A program made the position numbers and the translations under genes. DNA of 64,000 nt from Pseudomonas sp. LBUM920. GTDB lineage: Bacteria; Pseudomonadota; Gammaproteobacteria; Pseudomonadales; Pseudomonadaceae. Below the pieces are notes generated by a model, which was not told where the DNA came from, did no database searches, and was given only the letters and a program-made list of their open reading frames with translations. The stretch lies in assembly GCF_003852315.1 (NCBI RefSeq), contig NZ_CP027762.1:2895501-2959500 (forward strand), written 5' to 3'. Positions 43,017-51,893 of the stretch are shown in pieces (position 1 is the first letter of the stretch; each line of letters opens with the position of its first letter).

Positions 43017-43868
43017 CTACAACCCCTGACTCCCCCGAATCAAATCATAAGCCTTACGCGCAATCGGATTCGCCGTATTCGGCCGAATCCACAAGTAGTA
43101 CGTAACCTCAGGCAGGCGCGGCAACCCATCCGTCTCCCCCAGCACCCGCATGTCCGGCCCCAACATCTCCATGCTGCGCGGCGTCACCCCCAACCCCGCG
43201 CGGGTCGCCGCCTTGATCCCAATCAAATTCGACGCCAGATACGCCTGCCGCCACGCAATGTTCGCCCGCTCCAGCGCCTCCAGCGCATACCGCCGATAAA
43301 TACTCGGCTCATCCACCAGAATCAACGGCAACGGTTCACTCGGCTGGTGAATGTACTGCGCCGAACATATCCACCACACCGGCGATGTACGCAACGCAAA
43401 CCCCTCCAGATTCGGATCTGAACGCGTGGAAATCACCATGTCCACCTTGCCCCGATGCAAGTCATCCATCAAAAACGGACTACGCCCCACATCAATCTCC
43501 AAACGCAGGCGCGGTGCCGAGCGGGCGATGTGGCTGAGGATCGGCGGCAGGATCGTGTCAGCGATGTCATGCGGCGAACCAATGCGCAACACGCCACTCA
43601 AGCTGCTTTCACGCAGCGAATTCAACGCATCGTCATTGAGCGAGAGCATCTGCCGCGCATGCCGCAGCAGCTGCATACCCGGCTCGGTCAGCTGCTTCTG
43701 CCGCCCGCGCTTTTCAAACAGGCTCACGCCCACCTGCTGCTCCAGGCGCTGCATATGCTGAGTCACGGACGACTGGGTACGCGCCAGATACGTGCCGGCT
43801 CCGGCGAAGCTGTGGTGGTCAACCACGGCGATAAAGGTACGCAGCAACTCCAGGTCGAGTGTCGACAT
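43017..43868 (-). CDS. LysR-family regulator of the adjacent sulfur-compound operon
   Basis: A 283-residue LysR protein. The winged helix is at the N-terminus (LRTFIAVVDHHSFAGAGTYL and TQSSVTQHMQRLEQQVG), followed by a periplasmic-binding-protein-like effector domain. It is divergent from a ten-gene operon across 244 bp, the normal layout for the operon's activator. The inducer is unknown but should relate to the transported compound. Confidence 0.88.
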   Translation of the reverse strand: MSTLDLELLRTFIAVVDHHSFAGAGTYLARTQSSVTQHMQRLEQQVGVSLFEKRGRQKQLTEPGMQLLRHARQMLSLNDDALNSLRESSLSGVLRIGSPHDIADTILPPILSHIARSAPRLRLEIDVGRSPFLMDDLHRGKVDMVISTRSDPNLEGFALRTSPVWWICSAQYIHQPSEPLPLILVDEPSIYRRYALEALERANIAWRQAYLASNLIGIKAATRAGLGVTPRSMEMLGPDMRVLGETDGLPRLPEVTYYLWIRPNTANPIARKAYDLIRGSQGL

Positions 43869-44112
43869 AGGCCATTTCCAAAGGCAGTTTTACATCAAGG
43901 GTATGAACTTAAACATTACAGATTTTAATGTGTTGTTGAAGCGGATTTTTCCAAGGGCCAACAAATCAGGGGTTATGCCTGAATCAAAGGTCGCCCATAC
44001 ACGGCAAGTTATAACGATATGAGATATTTGAATTTCCGTTGCTACCCCAGTCTCCCTAGCATGCCCCTCCATCAGGTCGGGGTACGCCGATCATTAGCCA
44101 GGGGGAAGTCCA
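43869..44112. promoter_or_regulatory. Divergent control region of the LysR gene and sulfur operon
   Basis: The gap is AT-rich in its middle (GTTATAACGATATGAGATAT near 44008) before the GC-rich stretch leading to the first gene. It probably holds the LysR site. A run like TTATAACGATATGAGATATT is reminiscent of sulfur-starvation promoters of pseudomonads, but I cannot assign a defined motif. Confidence 0.4.
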
Positions 44113-44934
44113 ATGATGTTCAAGAAGTGGTTGCCGGTGGCCCTGGGATCGATGATCGCCCTGGGCGCCAGTGTCGCGGCCCAGGCCGATGCCACGCTGG
44201 ACAAAATCGAGCAGCGCCATGTGCTGGTGGTTGGCGTGCTGTTGTCCGGCGGGCCGTTTGGCAGCATTGATCCCGCCACGCAGCAGCCCAAGGGCCTGAA
44301 CGTCGACCTGGCCAACGAATTGGGCCGTCAGCTCAACGCCCAGGTGCAACTGGTGCCGGTGCTGCCCGCCAACCGCGTGCAATTCCTGCAGCAAGGCAAG
44401 GTTGACCTGCTGATCGCCAACATGGAGTGGACCGCCGAGCGCGGTGAAATCCTGGGCTTTGTGCCGACGCCGTTCTACCGCATCGGCGGCACCGCGGCGG
44501 TGCTTAAAGACAGCGCGATCACCCGCTGGGAAGACCTCAAGGGCCAGCCGGTGTGCACCTCCCAAGGCAGCAGCTACGTCAAGCCGCTGACCGAGTTCGG
44601 GGCGCAGATCAAGGCGTTCAAGAGCTCGTCGGAATCGCTGCTGGCCCTGCGCGGCAACAACTGTGTGGCGGCGGTGCATGACTCCACGCTGATCAACCCG
44701 CTGATCAACGACAGCGCCGAATGGAAGGATTACCGCACCATCGGCCCTGAGCTTAACCCGGCGCCATCGGTGATCTGGACCCGTCGCGGCGAAGGCGACA
44801 CCCAGGCCAAACTCGACCCGATCGTCAAGCAGCTGCACCGCAGCGGCTGGCTGATCGAGGCCCAGACCCGCAACCGCATCAGCCCGGCATCGCCGGCGCT
44901 GGTAGAACTTCAACAACAGTTCAAGGGCGCCTGA
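44113..44934 (+). CDS. ABC transporter amino-acid-type binding protein, copy 1
   Basis: A 273-residue periplasmic protein of the polar amino-acid family (SBP_bac_3). The signal peptide is MMFKKWLPVALGSMIALGAS, cleaved near AAQA-DAT. Ligand-domain pieces are NRVQFLQQGKVDLLIANMEW and GQPVCTSQGSSYVKPLTEFG. It closely resembles the next gene's product and lies three bases before it. First gene of the operon, with GGGGGAAG before the ATG. Confidence 0.9.
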   Translation: MMFKKWLPVALGSMIALGASVAAQADATLDKIEQRHVLVVGVLLSGGPFGSIDPATQQPKGLNVDLANELGRQLNAQVQLVPVLPANRVQFLQQGKVDLLIANMEWTAERGEILGFVPTPFYRIGGTAAVLKDSAITRWEDLKGQPVCTSQGSSYVKPLTEFGAQIKAFKSSSESLLALRGNNCVAAVHDSTLINPLINDSAEWKDYRTIGPELNPAPSVIWTRRGEGDTQAKLDPIVKQLHRSGWLIEAQTRNRISPASPALVELQQQFKGA

Positions 44935-44936
44935 GC

Positions 44937-45743
44937 ATGCGGTTTGAAACCCTCACAGCACTCGGCCTGGCCCTGTGCGCCGGCCTCGTCCACGCCGATG
45001 CCACCCTCGACAAAATCCAGCAACGCCATGCCATCAGCGTCGGCGTGATCCTCAGCGGCCCGCCGTTCGGCACCCTCGACCCCAAGACTGGCGAGCACCT
45101 GGGTTACAACGTCGAACTGGCCAAAGGCATCGGCCAGGCGCTGGGTGTCGAGACCAAGACCGTCTCGGTGCTGGCGCCCAACCGTGTGCAGTTCCTGCAA
45201 CAAGGCAAGGTCGACATCCTGATCGCTAACATGCAGTTCACCGAAGAGCGCGCCGAGATCCTCGACTACGTACCCACCCCGTACGAAGAAGTCGGCGGCG
45301 CGGCGTTGATTCGCAAAGGTGCGGGCATCAAGCAATGGGCTGACCTGAAGGACAAGCCGGTGTGCGTGTCCCAGGGCAGCAACTTCATCAAGCCGCTGCA
45401 GGAGACCTACGGCGCGCAGATCAAGGCGTTCCGCAGCCAGTCCGAATCGCTGCTGTCGTTGCGCGGCAATGGTTGCGTGGCGGCGGTGCACGTCAGCCCG
45501 ACCATGCATGCGCTGCTCAGCGATGCCGAGTGGGACGGCTATGAAATTCCGCTGCCGGGCGACCTGATTCCGTCCAAGTCGGTGATCTGGATTCGCAAGG
45601 GCGAACATGACACCCAGGCCAAGCTCGATGCCATCGTGCGCGACTGGCATAAAACCGGCTTCCTGATCGCCCTCGGCGAACGCACCGGCATGGCGCCGTC
45701 CCAGGCTCTGCGTGACCTGCACGAGCAGTACAGCCATGAGTGA
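44937..45743 (+). CDS. ABC transporter amino-acid-type binding protein, copy 2
   Basis: A 268-residue sister of the preceding protein: NRVQFLQQGKVDILIANMQF and KPVCVSQGSNFIKPLQETYG align directly. The signal peptide is short (MRFETLTALGLALCAGLVHA-DAT). Tandem paralogous binding proteins feeding one permease pair often split related ligands, for example stereoisomers or the thiol and disulfide forms. It overlaps the FAD enzyme gene. Confidence 0.9.
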   Translation: MRFETLTALGLALCAGLVHADATLDKIQQRHAISVGVILSGPPFGTLDPKTGEHLGYNVELAKGIGQALGVETKTVSVLAPNRVQFLQQGKVDILIANMQFTEERAEILDYVPTPYEEVGGAALIRKGAGIKQWADLKDKPVCVSQGSNFIKPLQETYGAQIKAFRSQSESLLSLRGNGCVAAVHVSPTMHALLSDAEWDGYEIPLPGDLIPSKSVIWIRKGEHDTQAKLDAIVRDWHKTGFLIALGERTGMAPSQALRDLHEQYSHE

Positions 45744-47157
45744 AACGCTATTCGCCACCTTGCAACAACTGCTCGGCGCCGCCCATGTACAAACCAGTGC
45801 TGAAGCGGCCCAGTACCTGACCGACAAGCAGGGCCGCTACACCGGTCAGGTGGTCGCGGCGGTGCACCCGGCCAACACCGACGAGGTGGCCGCGGTGGTG
45901 CGCGCCTGCGTGGCATTGCACGTGCCTGTGGTGGTGCAAGGCGGCAACACCGGCCTGATGGCCGGCGCCACGCCGGACGCCAGCGGGCGTTCGGTGCTGC
46001 TGTTGCTCGACCGCATGAACCGCGTGCGCCATGTCGACACCGACAACGACACGCTCACCGTGGAAGCCGGCTGCATCCTGCAAAACATCCAGGCGGTGGC
46101 CCGCGAGGCCGATCGCCTGTTCCCGTTGAGCCTGGGCGCCGAGGGCAGTTGCACCATCGGCGGCAACCTGGGCACCAACGCCGGTGGTACCGCAGTGCTG
46201 CGTTACGGCAACACCCGCGAGCTGACCCTGGGCCTGGAAGTGGTGACCGCCGAAGGTGAGATCTGGCATGGCCTGCGCGGTTTGCGCAAGGACAACACCG
46301 GCTACGACCTGCGCGACTTGTACATCGGCAGCGAAGGCACGCTGGGAATTATCACCGCCGCGACCTTGAAGCTGTTCCCGCTGCCCAAGGCTCAGGCCAC
46401 GGCGCTGTTGGCGTTTGACCAGTTGGCGCAGGCAGTGGCGTTCCTGTCCCATGCGCGTGCCGGGTTTGGCGCCAACCTGACGGCCTTCGAACTGCTGTCC
46501 GCCGATTGCCTGGCAGTGTTGCGCGAGCAGTTTCCGGACGGCCCGCAGCCGTTCAAAGCAGCACGCCAACCCTGGTTTGCATTGATTGAGCTTTCTGATA
46601 ATCACGGCGAAGCGCACGCGCGGGAAGCCTTCGAGCACGTGCTGGGCGATGCCTTCGAACAGCAACTGATCAGTGATGCCCTGATCGCCGAAAGCCTGGC
46701 GCAAAGCGAGGCGCTGTGGCTGTTGCGCGAGAACATGAGCGAGGCGCAAAAGCGTGCCGGGCGCAACATGAAGCACGATATCTCGGTGCCGATTTCCCAA
46801 GTGGTGGCATTCGTCGCGCACACCGATGCGTTGCTGCAGCAGCATTTTCCGGGCGTGCGCAACTTCACCTTCGGCCACCTGGGCGATGGCAACCTGCATT
46901 ACAACGTGGCGCATCCGCTGGGTTCGACGGTAGACGCACACATGGCGCATTACGCCCAATTGAGCGCGCTGGTGCATGACAGCGCCCACGCCCATGGCGG
47001 CTCGATCAGCGCCGAGCACGGCATCGGCCAGCGCAAGGTCGGCATGCTGGGGCGCTACAAAAGCCCGGTAGAGCTGGACCTGATGCGCCGCATCAAACAG
47101 GCGCTGGACCCGCATAACCTGCTCAACCCCGGCAAAGTCCTTGAGGTGCAGCCATGA
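45736..47157 (+). CDS. FAD-binding 2-hydroxyacid dehydrogenase (GlcD/D-lactate dehydrogenase type)
   Basis: A 473-residue VAO-fold flavoprotein. The FAD motif region is VPVVVQGGNTGLMAGATPD and GAEGSCTIGGNLGTNAGGTA. The C-terminal part has FTFGHLGDGNLHYNV and SAEHGIGQRKVGML, as in D-2-hydroxyglutarate, D-lactate and glycolate dehydrogenases. It should oxidise a D-2-hydroxyacid to a 2-oxoacid. In this operon the substrate may carry sulfur (for example 3-mercaptolactate), which is an inference. The ATG at 45736 overlaps the binding-protein end by eight bases. Confidence 0.85.
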   Translation: MSETLFATLQQLLGAAHVQTSAEAAQYLTDKQGRYTGQVVAAVHPANTDEVAAVVRACVALHVPVVVQGGNTGLMAGATPDASGRSVLLLLDRMNRVRHVDTDNDTLTVEAGCILQNIQAVAREADRLFPLSLGAEGSCTIGGNLGTNAGGTAVLRYGNTRELTLGLEVVTAEGEIWHGLRGLRKDNTGYDLRDLYIGSEGTLGIITAATLKLFPLPKAQATALLAFDQLAQAVAFLSHARAGFGANLTAFELLSADCLAVLREQFPDGPQPFKAARQPWFALIELSDNHGEAHAREAFEHVLGDAFEQQLISDALIAESLAQSEALWLLRENMSEAQKRAGRNMKHDISVPISQVVAFVAHTDALLQQHFPGVRNFTFGHLGDGNLHYNVAHPLGSTVDAHMAHYAQLSALVHDSAHAHGGSISAEHGIGQRKVGMLGRYKSPVELDLMRRIKQALDPHNLLNPGKVLEVQP

Positions 47158-48356
47158 CCGTACGCTTGTCCAAACGCGTGCAGCGCGTGTCGCTGTCGGC
47201 CAACGCGGCCGCCAAATCCCGCGCCACCGAATTGCGTGATGCAGGCCGCGATATCCTCGATCTCACCACCGGCGAGCCGGATTTTGATACGCCTGAGCAC
47301 ATCAAGCAGGCCGCTTATGCCGCGATCGCCGCCGGCGCGACCAAGTACACGCCAACGCCAGGCGTGAAGGCCTTGCGCGTTGCGGTGCAGCGCAAGCTCG
47401 CCGAAGAAAACCACCTGGACTACCCGCTGGCGTCCATCGTGATCGCCAACGGCGCCAAGCAAATCATCTTCAATGCCTTCGCCGCCACCCTGGATGACGG
47501 CGATGAAGTGCTGGTGCCGACGCCGTATTGGCCGTCATTCCCGGACAGCGTGCGTTTCAACGGCGGCGTGCCGGTGTTCATCGAGTGCGGGCTGGAGCAG
47601 GGCTGCAAGTTGCTGCCGGCGCAGTTGCAACAGCACATCACTGAACGCACGCGCTGGCTGATTCTCAATGGCCCGGGCAACCCCAGCGGTGCGGTGTACA
47701 GCGAAACTGAATTACACGCGTTGGCCGCGGTGCTGCGTCGCCATCCCCACGTGCTGATCTTGCTGGATGAGCTGTACGAGCACATCCGCTTCGATGGTCG
47801 CCCGGCCCAGAGCTTGTTGAACCTCGCACCGGACTTGCAGGACCGCTGCCTGCTGGTGGGCGGTGTGTCCAAGACCTACGCCATGACTGGCTGGCGGATC
47901 GGCTTTGGCGCGGGGCCAACAACCCTGACTGACGCGATGGCGGTGGTGCAATCGCAATCCACTTCCGGCGCTTCATCGGTGGGGCAGGCGGCGGCATTGG
48001 CGGCCTATAACGGCGGGCTGGATTTCCTCGCCGAGCAGGTCGCGGCCTATCAATTGCGTCGGGATACGCTGGTTGCAGCGCTGAAAACCGTTGCAGGCCT
48101 GGACGTGCTCGAACCCCAGGGCGGCTTTTTCGTGTTCGTGCGCTGCGCCGGACTGCTGGGCCGTCATCGGCCGGACGGCCAGCGCATTGAAAACGACGGC
48201 GATGTGGTCGCCTGGCTGCTCGAAGAGGGCGTGGCCGGTGTGGCGGGCAGTGCCTACGGCTTGTCGCCGTGGTTTCGCTTGTCCATCGCCACCGCCACCG
48301 AGCATGTCGCAGAGGCGGGGCGGCGCATCGCGGCGGCCTGCAGGCAGTTGCGATGA
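47154..48356 (+). CDS. Class I aminotransferase (AspC/aromatic type)
   Basis: A 400-residue PLP aminotransferase of fold type I. PLP lysine in VGGVSKTYAMTGWRIGFGAG, pyridine-contact Asp in HVLILLDELYEHIRFDG, and Arg in WFRLSIATATEHV. It interconverts an amino acid and a 2-oxoacid, so it links the FAD enzyme's product to an amino acid. It overlaps its neighbours on both sides by four bases. Confidence 0.9.
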   Translation: MTVRLSKRVQRVSLSANAAAKSRATELRDAGRDILDLTTGEPDFDTPEHIKQAAYAAIAAGATKYTPTPGVKALRVAVQRKLAEENHLDYPLASIVIANGAKQIIFNAFAATLDDGDEVLVPTPYWPSFPDSVRFNGGVPVFIECGLEQGCKLLPAQLQQHITERTRWLILNGPGNPSGAVYSETELHALAAVLRRHPHVLILLDELYEHIRFDGRPAQSLLNLAPDLQDRCLLVGGVSKTYAMTGWRIGFGAGPTTLTDAMAVVQSQSTSGASSVGQAAALAAYNGGLDFLAEQVAAYQLRRDTLVAALKTVAGLDVLEPQGGFFVFVRCAGLLGRHRPDGQRIENDGDVVAWLLEEGVAGVAGSAYGLSPWFRLSIATATEHVAEAGRRIAAACRQLR

Positions 48357-49078
48357 TGGAGGCGTTCGTCCATTGGGCTGCCGGCTTTGGCCTGAACTAC
48401 AACTTCCTGCTGGACGCCTACCAGCGCGGCACGCTGGTTCAGGGCGCGTTGACCACCGGCTGGCTGTGCCTGTTCACGATCATCGGCAGCCTGCTGGCGG
48501 GCATCAGCCTGGCGGCCATGCTCACCTCGGGCAACCCTTGGCTGGCCAGGCCGGCGCGGGTGTTTGTCGAAGTCACGCGTAACACGCCAACGCTGGTGCA
48601 GTTGTACTGTGCGTTTCTGGTGTTGAACATGTTGCTGACCCAGGCGGTAGGCGCGGCCAACCCGCTGACGCCGTTCGCGTGGGTGGTGATTGTGATCTCC
48701 CTGCACAAGGGCGCGTTCCATGCCGAGGCCTTGCGCGCCGGCATCGAAGCAGTGCCCGCAGTCACCCTGGAAGCCGCCAGTTCGCTGGCCTTCAACAGAC
48801 GCCAACTGTTGTGGAATGTGCAGTTGCCGCTGGCACTGCGCTTTGCCCTGCCGTCGCTGATCAACAACCTGATCGACCTGGTGAAGATGACCGCCGTGGC
48901 ATCGGCCATTGCCGTGGGCGACATCACCTACGCCGCAATCATGATCTGGACCCAGAGCGACAACGTGCTGGAACTGATGATCCTGATCCTGAGCTTCTTC
49001 GGCCTGCTGAGTTTTACCGTCAATTGTGTGGGGCGCTGGCTGGAAGCGCGCCTGAGGATGCCCGGCTATGGCCATTGA
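48353..49078 (+). CDS. Amino-acid ABC transporter permease 1
   Basis: A 241-residue His/Glu/Gln-type permease (HisM family) with about five transmembrane segments. The N-terminal GALTTGWLCLFTIIGSLLAG and the loop EAASSLAFNRRQLLWNVQLP (the EAA-type ATPase contact) are present. ATGA overlap with the aminotransferase stop, and it overlaps permease 2 by 11 bp. It forms the pore with permease 2. Confidence 0.88.
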   Translation: MMEAFVHWAAGFGLNYNFLLDAYQRGTLVQGALTTGWLCLFTIIGSLLAGISLAAMLTSGNPWLARPARVFVEVTRNTPTLVQLYCAFLVLNMLLTQAVGAANPLTPFAWVVIVISLHKGAFHAEALRAGIEAVPAVTLEAASSLAFNRRQLLWNVQLPLALRFALPSLINNLIDLVKMTAVASAIAVGDITYAAIMIWTQSDNVLELMILILSFFGLLSFTVNCVGRWLEARLRMPGYGH

Positions 49079-49751
49079 ATCATTTCCGGTGCTGTCGGCC
49101 TTGTGGCAGTGGTCACCGGCGCTGGTGGCAGGTTTTGGTCAGAACATCCTGATCAGCCTGTTGGCGATTGCCATCGGCTCGGTGCTTGGCCTGTTGATCG
49201 GCGCGTTGGCGTTATCGCCGCTGGGGTTTGTCGCGCGGCTGTGGGTGCAGGTGTTTCGCAATGCGCCCTGGCTGGTGCTGATCTACTTCACCACCTACGT
49301 GTTTCCGTTCGAGATTCATATCGGCAGCAGTTATGTGTCGTTCCCCGACTGGGTCAAGGTCACCATCGGCCTGGCTTTGCCGGCAAGTGCCAACGTGGCG
49401 GAGATCTTCCGGGGGGCCATCAGTTCGATCCCCAGCACGCAATGGGAAGCGGCGCGGTCGCTGGCGTTTACCCGTGGCCAGCTGTTTCGCTCGATCATCC
49501 TGCCGCAGTGTTTCAAGCGCATGTTGCCGCCCTGGATGAACCTCTACGCCGTGGTGACCATGGGCACTGCGCTGGCCTCACTGGTGGGCGTGCATGACGT
49601 GATCGACACCGCGCAGATCGCCAGCAACACCGTGAACCTGACCGGCTTTACCGTGGTGATCTACCTGAGCCTGCTGGTGCTGTTTTTTGCCTATTGCTAC
49701 CCGATTTCCCGCCTGACCCAACACCTGGAGCGCCGTTATGCCTTCTATTGA
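49068..49751 (+). CDS. Amino-acid ABC transporter permease 2
   Basis: A 227-residue partner permease of the same family, with SLLAIAIGSVLGLLIGALAL near the N-terminus and EAARSLAFTRGQLFRSIILP as the ATPase-contact loop. It overlaps the ATPase gene by 14 bp. Together with permease 1, the ATPase and two binding proteins it gives a complete importer. Confidence 0.88.
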   Translation: MAIESFPVLSALWQWSPALVAGFGQNILISLLAIAIGSVLGLLIGALALSPLGFVARLWVQVFRNAPWLVLIYFTTYVFPFEIHIGSSYVSFPDWVKVTIGLALPASANVAEIFRGAISSIPSTQWEAARSLAFTRGQLFRSIILPQCFKRMLPPWMNLYAVVTMGTALASLVGVHDVIDTAQIASNTVNLTGFTVVIYLSLLVLFFAYCYPISRLTQHLERRYAFY

Positions 49752-50562
49752 ACCCCTGGTGAGCCTGCGGGATATGCACCTGTCGTTCGGCAGTAATGCG
49801 GTGCTCAAGGGCATCGACCTGGAGGTGCATCGCGGCCAGGCCGTGTCGATCATCGGCCCGTCGGGCTCGGGCAAGTCGACGATCCTGCGTTGCATCACCG
49901 GGTTGTTGCAGCCGCAGCGTGGGACCATTCGCGTGGGTGAAACCCGCGTCGATACCTTGGCCCATGAAGCCCAGCGCATCGAGTTGCGCAAGCGCGTTGG
50001 CTTTGTGTTCCAGCAATACAACCTGTTCCCGCATTTATCGGTGCTGCAGAACCTGGTGATCGCCCCGCGCAAAGTGCTGGGCCGCAGCCGCGCCGACGCC
50101 GAAAAAGAGGCGCGAGCGTTGCTGGCCAAGGTGCGCATGGAACACAAGGCCGACGCCTATCCCGGCCAGTTGTCCGGCGGTCAACAGCAGCGCGTGGCGA
50201 TTGCCCGCGCCCTGGCGATGCGCCCGGAGTTGATTCTGTTCGATGAAGTGACCTCGGCACTCGACCCGGAAACCGTCGGCGAAGTGTTGACGGTGATCCG
50301 CGAGCTGACCGAAGAGGGCATGACCTGTGTGCTTGTCACCCACGAAATGCGCTTCGCCGAAGAAATCAGCGACCACGTGTACTTCACCGAAAACGGCGTG
50401 ATTGTCGAGCACGGCAGCGCTGCACAGATCTTCCAGAGCCCGGCCAGCGTACGCACCCAGACGTTCCTGCGCCATGCCCTGGGCGATTCGGGGCGCCGTG
50501 GCCCCATCGCCCACGACCCGTACCTGTTGACCAATTTGAGCCGTTACAGCCTGTCCGTCTGA
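49738..50562 (+). CDS. Amino-acid ABC transporter ATP-binding protein
   Basis: A 274-residue ATPase of the GlnQ/HisP type. Walker A IGPSGSGKST, signature LSGGQQQRVAIARAL, Walker B LILFDEVTSALD. The C-terminus is about 30 residues longer than in minimal family members. The dioxygenase gene follows 16 bases on. Confidence 0.92.
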   Translation: MPSIEPLVSLRDMHLSFGSNAVLKGIDLEVHRGQAVSIIGPSGSGKSTILRCITGLLQPQRGTIRVGETRVDTLAHEAQRIELRKRVGFVFQQYNLFPHLSVLQNLVIAPRKVLGRSRADAEKEARALLAKVRMEHKADAYPGQLSGGQQQRVAIARALAMRPELILFDEVTSALDPETVGEVLTVIRELTEEGMTCVLVTHEMRFAEEISDHVYFTENGVIVEHGSAAQIFQSPASVRTQTFLRHALGDSGRRGPIAHDPYLLTNLSRYSLSV

Positions 50563-50578
50563 TAAGAGGAAATCCGTC

Positions 50579-51175
50579 ATGAGTAGCGAAAACCGTGCTG
50601 GCGTTATCGAAGCGTTCTTGCAGCACATCCGCGTCATCAATCAGCGCGGCGTAGACCGTGCGGCCCTGGTGGAAATCGTCGGCCTGCTGGAAACCCTGGC
50701 CGAGCGCCGCGACCTGTTCAACTTTGACGAATTCCCCGCGCCGGTGCCAGGGCAGGGCAGCACCGCGTTTCGCTATCGCCTGAATGACGACGGTGACACC
50801 CCGACGCTGTACCTCAACTCGCTGTTGCCGGGCAAAAGCACGATCCCTCACAACCATGAGACCTGGGCGATCATCAGCGCCATCGAGGGCCAGGAAATCA
50901 ACTACGTCTACGCGCGCAATGACGAGGGCCGCGAGCCGGGTTTCACCACGTTGACACTGGAAAAAGAAGTGCTCGTGCAGCCCGGTACGTCGATCTCGTT
51001 CCTGGGTGAAGACCTGCATGGCATCAAGGTTGAAGGCGAGCAGGCGACGTTGCACTTCCACCTCTACGGCTTGCCGCTGGAGTCGCTGAACGGCCGTTAC
51101 GGCGTGGAAGCGGACGGGCGCATTCTCAATTACAACGCCTCGCAGATGGCGCCGTCGATCAAGGCTTATTCCTAA
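50579..51175 (+). CDS. Cysteine-dioxygenase-like cupin thiol dioxygenase
   Basis: A 198-residue cupin of the cysteine dioxygenase type I family, which adds O2 to a thiol to give a sulfinate at a non-haem Fe(II). Iron ligands are His91 and His93 (PHNHETWAI) and His147 (EDLHGIKVEG). The Ser-His-Tyr outer triad of known members appears as His159-Phe-His161-Leu-Tyr163, so the Ser position is His. This suggests a substrate other than cysteine: 3-mercaptopropionate, mercaptosuccinate or a persulfide are options. AGAGGAAA precedes the ATG. Confidence 0.83.
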   Translation: MSSENRAGVIEAFLQHIRVINQRGVDRAALVEIVGLLETLAERRDLFNFDEFPAPVPGQGSTAFRYRLNDDGDTPTLYLNSLLPGKSTIPHNHETWAIISAIEGQEINYVYARNDEGREPGFTTLTLEKEVLVQPGTSISFLGEDLHGIKVEGEQATLHFHLYGLPLESLNGRYGVEADGRILNYNASQMAPSIKAYS

Positions 51176-51218
51176 GCACGCCCCCGATCAACTGTTCGGT
51201 GTTCATCCAGAGGTTTTC

Positions 51219-51866
51219 ATGATTGACCTGTATTACTGGCCAACCGGCAACGGCCTGAAAGTCGGCATCCTGCTCGAAGAACTGGGTCTCGACTACCGCC
51301 TGCTGCCGGTGAACATCCGCGAAGGCGAGCAAAAGACGGCGAGCTTCCAGCGCATCAGCGCCAACGGGCGGATCCCGGCGATTGTCGATCATCGCCCTGA
51401 AGCGCCGCTGAGCCTGTTCGAATCCGGTGCGATCCTCAATTACCTGGCCGACGGCGCCGGGCAATTCCTGCCGGCGGCCGGTACTGCCGAGCGGCAAAAG
51501 GTGCAGGAATGGCTGTTCTGGCAAGTCGGGCATATCACCCCGTACCTGAGCCAGTTGCAGGTGTTCAAGGAAAAGGCGCCGGCGCCGATTCCGTTCGCCC
51601 TGGACCTGCTGAATGCCGAAGCCACGCGCCTGTACCGCGTGCTGGAACAGCGCCTGGCCGAGGTGCCGTTCGTGGCCGGTGAATACTCGGTGGCCGACAT
51701 GGCGATCTTCCCGTGGATTCAACCATTGCGCCAGGGCCAGGACCTGGCGGACTACCCGCATATCCAGGCCTGGCGCCTGCGTATCAAGGCCCGGCCGGCG
51801 GTGCAGCGTGCCTATGCCAAGGGGCGCGAAGTAGCACCGGGCGAGCGTTCGCTGGCGTTGCAGTAA
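51219..51866 (+). CDS. Glutathione S-transferase
   Basis: A 215-residue GST with a thioredoxin-like N-terminal domain (YYWPTGNGLKVGILLEELGL and FESGAILNYLADGAG, the glutathione contacts) and a helical C-terminal domain (PFVAGEYSVADMAIFPWIQP). The YWPTxNGxK start is like the YfcG/Ure2p-related group, which has disulfide-bond reductase activity. In this operon it may handle a mixed disulfide or persulfide with glutathione, an inference. Confidence 0.9.
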   Translation: MIDLYYWPTGNGLKVGILLEELGLDYRLLPVNIREGEQKTASFQRISANGRIPAIVDHRPEAPLSLFESGAILNYLADGAGQFLPAAGTAERQKVQEWLFWQVGHITPYLSQLQVFKEKAPAPIPFALDLLNAEATRLYRVLEQRLAEVPFVAGEYSVADMAIFPWIQPLRQGQDLADYPHIQAWRLRIKARPAVQRAYAKGREVAPGERSLALQ

Positions 51867-51893
51867 CTCTTTTCTTACTTTGTTGGGACTTCC

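Noticed and set aside
45748..47115. A 455-codon open frame antisense to the FAD dehydrogenase
   Set aside because: Shadow of a gene with intact FAD motifs; His/Gln-rich product typical of antisense GC-rich DNA.
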